From positions 1-35,208 of the forward strand of contig NZ_CASFWU010000016.1 in assembly GCF_949298305.1 (NCBI RefSeq): DNA of 35,208 nt, in the 5' to 3' direction. This DNA is from an uncultured Bacteroides sp. (GTDB lineage: Bacteria > Bacteroidota > Bacteroidia > Bacteroidales > Bacteroidaceae). Both the position numbers and the translations under genes were made by a program. Positions 30,752 to 35,208 of the stretch are shown here, piece by piece (the stretch's first letter is position 1; every line of letters starts with the position of its first letter). The notes beneath the pieces were generated by a model. It had not been told where the DNA came from. It did no database searches and worked only from the letters and a program-made list of their open reading frames with translations.

Positions 30752-30766
30752 TCTCAAAGCCCCCTG

Positions 30767-31087
30767 TCACTCCACGGTCACCGCCGTTCCGGCCGCCGTC
30801 ACCATCAGCATGGAGCCGCTGCCGCCCACGGTCTCGTAGTCCAGGTCCACGCCTATCACGGCATTGGCTCCCAGGGCGCGCGCCTGGGCTTCCATCTCGC
30901 GCAGGGCCGTCTCCTTGGCCTCGCGCAGCACCTCCTCGTAGGCGCCGCTGCGTCCGCCCACAATGTCGCGGATGCTGGCAAAAATATCGCGGAACACGTT
31001 GGCACCGATGATGGTCTCGCCCGAAACGATGCCGTAGTAACGGGTTATCCTTCGCCCGTCAATCACAGAAGTTGTAGTCAGTAACAT
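30767..31087 (-). CDS. YbjQ/UPF0145 family protein
   Basis: The 106-residue protein matches the small YbjQ family (heavy-metal-binding-like fold): MLLTTTSVIDGRRITRYYGI, GETIIGANVFRDIFASIRDI, VGGRSGAYEEVLREAKETAL and ALGANAVIGVDLDYETVG. It is full length and has no signal peptide, so it is cytoplasmic. Proteins of this family form pentamers; no biochemical role is settled and no conserved metal ligands such as His or Cys are visible here. Convergent with the CNNM gene and flanked by GCAAGC arrays on both sides. Confidence 0.88.
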   Translation of the reverse strand: MLLTTTSVIDGRRITRYYGIVSGETIIGANVFRDIFASIRDIVGGRSGAYEEVLREAKETALREMEAQARALGANAVIGVDLDYETVGGSGSMLMVTAAGTAVTVE

Positions 31088-31213
31088 ATCAATCTCGTCT
31101 TTTTTAAGTTATTTGCTTCCATTAGACGCAGGGGGAGGGCGAAAAGTTGCAGGAAGGAGCAAAAAGATGCCCAAGGAAACGCCGGCCGCCGGCCTGCCTC
31201 TCTCCGGCCGCGG

Positions 31214-31312
31214 GCTTGCGCCAAAGCCTCTGCAAGCAAGCGTGCAGCGATGCTGCATGCTTGTTACAGCTCTTCTGCAAGCCTGCTTGCAGCACGGATG
31301 CAACAGGCTTGC
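31214..31312. repeat. GCAAGC/GCTTGC-rich stretch D, approximately 22-nt spaced
   Basis: GCTTGC or GCAAGC occurs at 31214, 31236, 31259, 31277, 31285 and 31307. Steps 31214-31236 and 31285-31307 are exactly 22 nt, others are 23-26. CTGCAAGC-CT-GCTTGCAG is a perfect 8-bp dyad. It seems a worn version of arrays A-C. The rest of 31088-31385 has no gene that I can support. Confidence 0.5.
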
Positions 31313-31385
31313 AGGAAGGAAGATATTTATTCTCCGGAAAGCAGACGCATACGCTTACAGCGGAATGGACCGGACTGCCCGGACC

Positions 31386-32654
31386 TCAGAACATCCGGCT
31401 CACCCGTTCCACGCCGGCCACCAGCGCGTCGACCTCTTCCTTCGTGTTGTACAGGGCGAAGGAGGCGCGGACGGTGCCCTCGATGCCGAGGCGCTGCATC
31501 AGCGGCTGGGCGCAGTGATGGCCCGTGCGGACGGCGATGCCGAGGCGGTCGAGCAGGGTGCCCATGTCGAAGTGGTGGATGTTGCCCACAAGGAAGGAAA
31601 TGACGCTGCCCTTCTCGGCGGCCTCGCCGAAGATGCGCATGCCGGGTATCTCCTTCAGGCGGCGGGTGGCGTAGTCGGTCAGTTCGTGCTCGTAGGCGGC
31701 GATGCGGTCCATGCCGAGGGCGGAAACGTAGTCGAGCGCACGGGCCAGGCCGGTGGTGCCGATGTAGTCGGGCGTGCCGGCCTCGAACTTGAAGGGCAGT
31801 TCGTTGAACGTGGTGCGCTCGAACGAGACGTGCTGTATCATCTCGCCGCCGCCCTGATAGGGAGGCAGGCGGTCCAGCCAGTCCTCCTTGCCGTAGAGCA
31901 CGCCTACGCCCGTGGGGCCGTAGACCTTGTGGCCGGAGAAGACGTAGAAGTCGGCGTCGAGCGCCTGTACGTCCACCGGCATGTGGGGGATGCTCTGCGC
32001 GCCGTCCACCAGCACGGGGACGCCGTGGGCATGGGCGGTGGCTATCATCTGCCGCACGGGGTTGACGGTGCCCAGCACGTTGCTGACGTGGGCCACGCAG
32101 ACAATCCGGGTGCGCGGAGTGAAGAGCCGCTCGTATTCGTCCAGCAGCAGTTCGCCGCGGTCGTTCATGGGGATGACGCGGAGGACAATGCCCTTGCGCA
32201 TCTGCAGCAGCTGCCAGGGGACGATGTTGCTGTGGTGCTCCATGGTGGAGACAATCACCTCGTCGCCCTCCTTGAGGAAGGCTTCGCCGAAGCTGGAGGC
32301 CAGCAGGTTGATGCTCTCGGTGGTGCCGCGGGTAAAGACTATCTCGTTGGTGCTGCGGGCGTTGATGAAACGGCGCACGGTCTCGCGGCTGGCTTCGTGG
32401 AGCTCGGTGGCCTGCTGGGACAGGAAGTGGACACCGCGGTGTACGTTGGCGTTGACGCTGTAATACTCGTCGGTGATGGCGTCGACCACGCAGCGCGGTT
32501 TCTGGGTCGTGGCGCCGTTGTCCAGGTAGACCAGCGGCTTGCCGTAGACGGTGCGGGCAAGGATGGGGAAGTCTTGCCTCACCCCCATCCCCTCTCCCAG
32601 GGAGAGGGGGGAAGAAAACATTTGTGGGTTATTCTGTTCAGACATATTATTCAT
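31386..32654 (-). CDS. sufS: Cysteine desulfurase SufS
   Basis: SufS takes sulfur from cysteine for iron-sulfur cluster assembly. Counting from ATG 32654 there are 422 residues. PLP is bound at Lys243 in FYVFSGHKVYGPTG; the active-site Cys381 lies in VRTGHHCAQPL; THE-type residues are in VSTMEHHSNIVPW. Normal family sequence begins at RQDFPILARTVYGKPLVYLD. Everything before it is odd: residues 14-26 (SSPLSLGEGMGVR) are encoded by a dispersed GC-rich repeat. ATG 32588 in this repeat would start the protein as MGVRQDFPIL and might be the real start; ATG 32645 is a third option. The gene lies 133 bp after sufD, a gap that holds a second copy of the repeat in the other orientation. Confidence 0.93.
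   Translation of the reverse strand: MNNMSEQNNPQMFSSPLSLGEGMGVRQDFPILARTVYGKPLVYLDNGATTQKPRCVVDAITDEYYSVNANVHRGVHFLSQQATELHEASRETVRRFINARSTNEIVFTRGTTESINLLASSFGEAFLKEGDEVIVSTMEHHSNIVPWQLLQMRKGIVLRVIPMNDRGELLLDEYERLFTPRTRIVCVAHVSNVLGTVNPVRQMIATAHAHGVPVLVDGAQSIPHMPVDVQALDADFYVFSGHKVYGPTGVGVLYGKEDWLDRLPPYQGGGEMIQHVSFERTTFNELPFKFEAGTPDYIGTTGLARALDYVSALGMDRIAAYEHELTDYATRRLKEIPGMRIFGEAAEKGSVISFLVGNIHHFDMGTLLDRLGIAVRTGHHCAQPLMQRLGIEGTVRASFALYNTKEEVDALVAGVERVSRMF
32577..32611 (+). repeat. GC-rich dispersed repeat, copy 1, inside sufS coding sequence
   Basis: CCTCACCCCC, two bases, then CCCCTCTCCC and GGGAGAGGGG: a 35-bp unit with a hairpin of CCCCTCTCCC and GGGAGAGGGG. Repeats of this type, coding for LTPIPSPRERG or SPLSLGEG-like peptides, are scattered through many bacterial genomes. 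Here it is in frame with sufS. Confidence 0.75.
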
Positions 32655-32739
32655 CTATTATTCATTCAATTGCTCCATCCTTTTTCTTCAAAAAGAATGT
32701 AGCTTTCAGCCTCTTCCCATACTTTCACATCCGCCCGCT

Positions 32740-32775
32740 CCTCCCCTCTCCTTGGGAGAGGGGCCGGGGGTGAGG
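32740..32775 (-). repeat. GC-rich dispersed repeat, copy 2, between sufD and sufS
   Basis: This is the reverse complement of copy 1, with about 31 of 35 bases matching: CCTCCCCTCTCC, GGGAGAGGGG, then GGGGGTGAGG. The two copies, ~130 bp apart and facing opposite ways, could pair in the mRNA. Confidence 0.75.
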
Positions 32776-32787
32776 CCTGCGGGTTGC

Positions 32788-34170
32788 TTACTTGCAGATA
32801 GCACACCCCTGACACTTGTTCAGCTCGCCGCGGAAGCGCTTCTCTACCAGCAGGTGCAGGCGGTCGCGCAAGGCGTCGAGGCGGATGGTGTCTATCACTT
32901 CGTTGACGAAGGCGAACATCAGCAGCAGACGGGCTTCGTGCATCGGAATGCCACGCTGACGCATGTAGAACAGCGCTGCGTCGTCCAGCTGGCCGACTGT
33001 CGCACCGTGACTGCACTTCACGTCGTCGGCATAGATTTCCAGCTGCGGCTGGGTGTACATACGGGCCTCGCGAGTGGCGCAGAGGTTGCGGTTGGTCTGC
33101 TGCGAGTTGGTGTGCTGCGCGCCGGGGCGCACCAGGACGAGTCCGGCAAAGGCGCCCGTGGCCTGGTCGTCGAGCACATACTTGAAAAGCTCGTTCGACG
33201 TACAGCGGGGCACGGCGTGGTCGATGACGGTGTGGGTGTCCACATGCTGGTTCTTGTCGGCAATGGCCATGCCGCAGAGGTTGATTTCGGCATTCTCGCC
33301 GGCCAGGGTCACGTTGACGGTATTGCGCGTGGTACCGCCCGTCAGCGTCATGCCGTTCAGCAAGACGTTGCTTCCGCTGTCCTGACGGACGTACATGCTG
33401 CTGACACGCACGGTGCTGGTATGTGTCTCCTCCAGCTCGTAGAGGTCGAGGACGGCGTCGCGGCCCACAAAGACCTCCACCACCTGCGTGGCCAGGAAGT
33501 TGACTGCATCCATCGCGTGGTCGCACACCAGCAGGCGGGCCTGTGCACCGTCTTCGAGCACAATCAGCACGCGGCGGTTCACCATCAGGTTGACGTCGCT
33601 GCGCAGGATGTTGACCAGCTGGATGGGGCGCTCCACCACTACGTTCCTGGGGATGTAGAGCAGCACGCCGTCCTGTGCCAGGGCGGTATTGAGGGCGGTC
33701 ACTCCGTCCTTGGACGTATCGGCCAGCTTGCCGTAGTACTTCTTCACCAGTTCGGGATGTTCCGTTGCCAGCTGCCTGAGGCTGCCGAAGATTACGCCTT
33801 CGGGCAGGGGCGACGAACCGCGGCCTGCAAGTGGCGAGCCGCTGGTGGCCGACGGGGGAGTGGTGGCTGCATAAAACGCGTCGTTCACGACAAAATAGAG
33901 CGAGGTGCTCATGTTGGGCACGTCGCACTTGAACACGTCGTAAGGATTGACGGGGATGTCCAGCCGGTTGAGGTTGAGCCCGTAGTCGGGTTCAAACAGC
34001 CTGCTGACATCGGTATATTTGTATCGTTCGTCCTTGCGGGTGGGGAAGCCCAGGCGCTCGAAGTCGGCAAACGCCGCCGCGCGCGGAGCATTCATCACCT
34101 CGCAGCTGTGCCGGCATATCATGGCCTCGCACTGCGAGAACAGGTCGATGTATTGTTGTTCGGGTCTCAT
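32788..34170 (-). CDS. sufD: Fe-S cluster assembly scaffold protein SufD
   Basis: SufD joins SufB and SufC in the SufBC2D scaffold. The 460-residue protein starts MRPEQQYIDLFSQCEAMI. Family features include the early FERLGFPTRKDERYKYTDVS, a right-handed beta-helix from ~150 to 380 (for example DLYELEETHTSTVRVSSMYV) and the C-terminal CSHGATVGQLDDAALFYMRQ with RGIPMHEARLLLMFAF. It ends KCQGCAICK, with three Cys, a tail I associate with the Bacteroidota form. Between FYAAT and LPEGVIFGSL there is an extra Gly/Ser/Pro-rich segment (TPPSATSGSPLAGRGSSP), a likely insertion at a surface loop. Confidence 0.95.
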   Translation of the reverse strand: MRPEQQYIDLFSQCEAMICRHSCEVMNAPRAAAFADFERLGFPTRKDERYKYTDVSRLFEPDYGLNLNRLDIPVNPYDVFKCDVPNMSTSLYFVVNDAFYAATTPPSATSGSPLAGRGSSPLPEGVIFGSLRQLATEHPELVKKYYGKLADTSKDGVTALNTALAQDGVLLYIPRNVVVERPIQLVNILRSDVNLMVNRRVLIVLEDGAQARLLVCDHAMDAVNFLATQVVEVFVGRDAVLDLYELEETHTSTVRVSSMYVRQDSGSNVLLNGMTLTGGTTRNTVNVTLAGENAEINLCGMAIADKNQHVDTHTVIDHAVPRCTSNELFKYVLDDQATGAFAGLVLVRPGAQHTNSQQTNRNLCATREARMYTQPQLEIYADDVKCSHGATVGQLDDAALFYMRQRGIPMHEARLLLMFAFVNEVIDTIRLDALRDRLHLLVEKRFRGELNKCQGCAICK

Positions 34171-34186
34171 AATTCTTCTTTCTTTT

Positions 34187-34662
34187 TAGATACGCGGACG
34201 ACACGGATCATACGGACGAACGCGGATGGATTATTTCATACGTTGACGACTGAATATCTTTCGTCTGAATGCCGGTTCGGGACCAAAGTTTAAAATGAGT
34301 CCCACTTCAATACCGGTAGCTTTCAGATAATTCATAAGTTGTGCTTCGTGTCCCGGAGTAATATCCTCAACAGCCTTCAACTCAAGAATAACAACTCCTT
34401 CCACCAAAATATCAGCATAATACAAGCCTACCACTTCTCCTTTGTAATAGACTTCTATCTTTTTCTGCGGTTCACACTTCAAACCGGAACGAAGCAATTC
34501 CTTATATAACGCATTCTGATAAACATTCTCCAGAAAGCCATAGCCCAGCTCATGATAAACATCATAAAAGGCACGCAAGATCTTGCTTGTTATATAAGAA
34601 TGCAGCACCATATAAATATAAATCCGTGTTAATCCGCCTTATCCGCGTAGTCCGCGTATCTA
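34187..34662. mobile_element. GxxExxY-gene cassette with iteron-like inverted flanks
   Basis: The gene at 34231-34611 is flanked by short inverted sequences that both begin, read inward, TAGATACGCGGAC. Left (34187-34230) and right (34621-34662) flanks each hold four ~10-nt units of the type ACRCGGAYNA. The cassette is ~476 bp and fills most of the space between sufC and sufD, which are normally neighbours. Such repeat flanks around GxxExxY genes suggest a small mobile unit, but neither target duplication nor excised form is visible here. Confidence 0.5.
34231..34611 (-). CDS. GxxExxY family protein (PD-(D/E)XK-like fold)
   Basis: The 126-residue protein shows the family name motif as GYGFLENVYQNALYKELL, then YADILVEGVVILELKAVEDI with Asp and Glu-x-Lys, the likely PD-(D/E)XK core, and HEAQLMNYLKATGIEVGLIL with NFG near the end. 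Such proteins are thought to be nuclease-like, but function is unproven. It has no signal peptide. Base composition is far more AT-rich than in the suf genes on both sides, and the position inside the suf run indicates later arrival. Confidence 0.9.
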   Translation of the reverse strand: MVLHSYITSKILRAFYDVYHELGYGFLENVYQNALYKELLRSGLKCEPQKKIEVYYKGEVVGLYYADILVEGVVILELKAVEDITPGHEAQLMNYLKATGIEVGLILNFGPEPAFRRKIFSRQRMK

Positions 34663-34665
34663 TCA

Positions 34666-35208
34666 TTATTCGCTAACTTCCTTTTTAATCCAGTCGAAGC
34701 CGCGGTTCTCGATTTCCGTGGCCAGCTCGGGGCCACCGGTCTTCACGATGCGGCCGCCCAGCAGGACGTGTACCACGTCGGGCTTCAGATAGTCCAGCAA
34801 GCGCTGGTAGTGCGTGATGACCATGGCCGAAGTCTGCGGCGTGCGCAGCTTGTTGAAGCCCTCGGCCACAATACGCAACGCATCCACGTCGAGGCCGGAG
34901 TCTGTCTCGTCGAGGATGGCAAAAGTGGGCTCCAGCATGGCCATCTGGAAGATTTCGTTGCGCTTCTTCTCGCCGCCGCTGAAACCCTCGTTCACCGAAC
35001 GGTTGGCCAGCTTGCTGTCCAGCTCGACGATGGCACGCTTCTCGCGCATCAGTTTCAGGAACTCGCTTGCCGAAAGGGCAGGCAGGTGGCGGTACTTGCG
35101 CTGCTCGTTGACGGCAGTACGCATGAAGTTCACCATCGACACGCCGGGAATCTCGACCGGCGTCTGGAAGGAGAGGAAGATGCCCTCGTGGGCACGGTCT
35201 TCGGGCGA
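34666..35208 (-). CDS. sufC: Fe-S assembly ATPase SufC, 5' part beyond window
   Basis: SufC is the ABC-type ATPase of the SufBC2D complex. The frame is open to the right edge, so only the C-terminal ~180 residues are seen; Walker A is missing from view. Visible are the Q-loop region GIFLSFQTPVEIPGVSM, the ABC signature FSGGEKKRNEIFQMAM, Walker B TFAILDETDSGLDVDAL and the H-loop VITHYQRLLDYL. The start lies outside the window, so the apparent internal start near 35142 is not the real one. sufB is expected further right. Confidence 0.95.
   Translation of the reverse strand, partial: SPEDRAHEGIFLSFQTPVEIPGVSMVNFMRTAVNEQRKYRHLPALSASEFLKLMREKRAIVELDSKLANRSVNEGFSGGEKKRNEIFQMAMLEPTFAILDETDSGLDVDALRIVAEGFNKLRTPQTSAMVITHYQRLLDYLKPDVVHVLLGGRIVKTGGPELATEIENRGFDWIKKEVSE

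Noticed and set aside
31113..34293. Long plus-strand frames opposite sufS and sufD
   Set aside because: Antisense of well-supported suf genes; they also cross the dispersed repeats.
34666..35142. Internal start of sufC at 35142
   Set aside because: The frame stays open and conserved SufC residues continue to the window edge, so the gene is cut by the window and does not start there.

Overview
The window reads as a chromosome segment of a gut-type Bacteroidota, most likely Bacteroides or a close relative. The evidence is a SusC/SusD glycan-uptake locus with a DUF6377-type regulator, a sufC-sufD-sufS run, many exported proteins, and promoters of the Bacteroidota type (TAnnTTTG with an upstream T-tract) instead of Shine-Dalgarno-led starts. 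Genus and species are inference. No rRNA, tRNA, phage gene or full insertion sequence was recognised.

Layout. 1-1499: the 5' part of a TPR sensor histidine kinase (minus strand, more AT-rich than the rest). 1500-2700: no convincing gene; it holds a dispersed element with a 22-nt phased array and a nested inverted-repeat (MITE-like) element. 2706-10055: six minus-strand genes that all encode exported proteins (CsgG/LpoB-like, a protein with a FlgT-like N-terminus, a VEK-repeat protein, two LPP20-like proteins, a transglutaminase-like protein), with a divergent XRE regulator at 10340. 10836-11438: rnhB. 11538-14140: two paralogous small lipoprotein genes, each with the same promoter and a structured ~120-nt leader, on either side of a second copy of the dispersed element.

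14346-26349: a polysaccharide utilisation locus transcribed on the minus strand: DUF6377 membrane regulator, SusC, SusD, short SusE/F-like lipoprotein, two clan GH-D (GH27-like) enzymes and a SusB-like GH97. The GH97 keeps the three glutamates expected of inverting SusB-type alpha-glucosidases, so an alpha-glucan or alpha-glucoside substrate is the working prediction. 26454-28655: hppA, a membrane pyrophosphatase of the K+-dependent type. 28839-30383: a possible small membrane protein and a CNNM/CorC-type protein. 30767-31087: a YbjQ family protein between two more GCAAGC-rich arrays.

31386-35208: sufS, sufD and sufC (partial) on the minus strand, invaded by foreign pieces: a GxxExxY-gene cassette with iteron-like inverted flanks between sufC and sufD, and two oppositely oriented copies of a GC-rich dispersed repeat, one between sufD and sufS and one inside the sufS N-terminal coding region, where it may supply a start codon.

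The least explained structures are (i) the intergenic arrays with an exact 22-nt period, found at three loci in both orientations and approximately at a fourth, and (ii) the six-gene exported-protein operon, whose domain mix recalls the FlgO/FlgP/FlgT outer-membrane ring proteins although no flagellar gene is visible.
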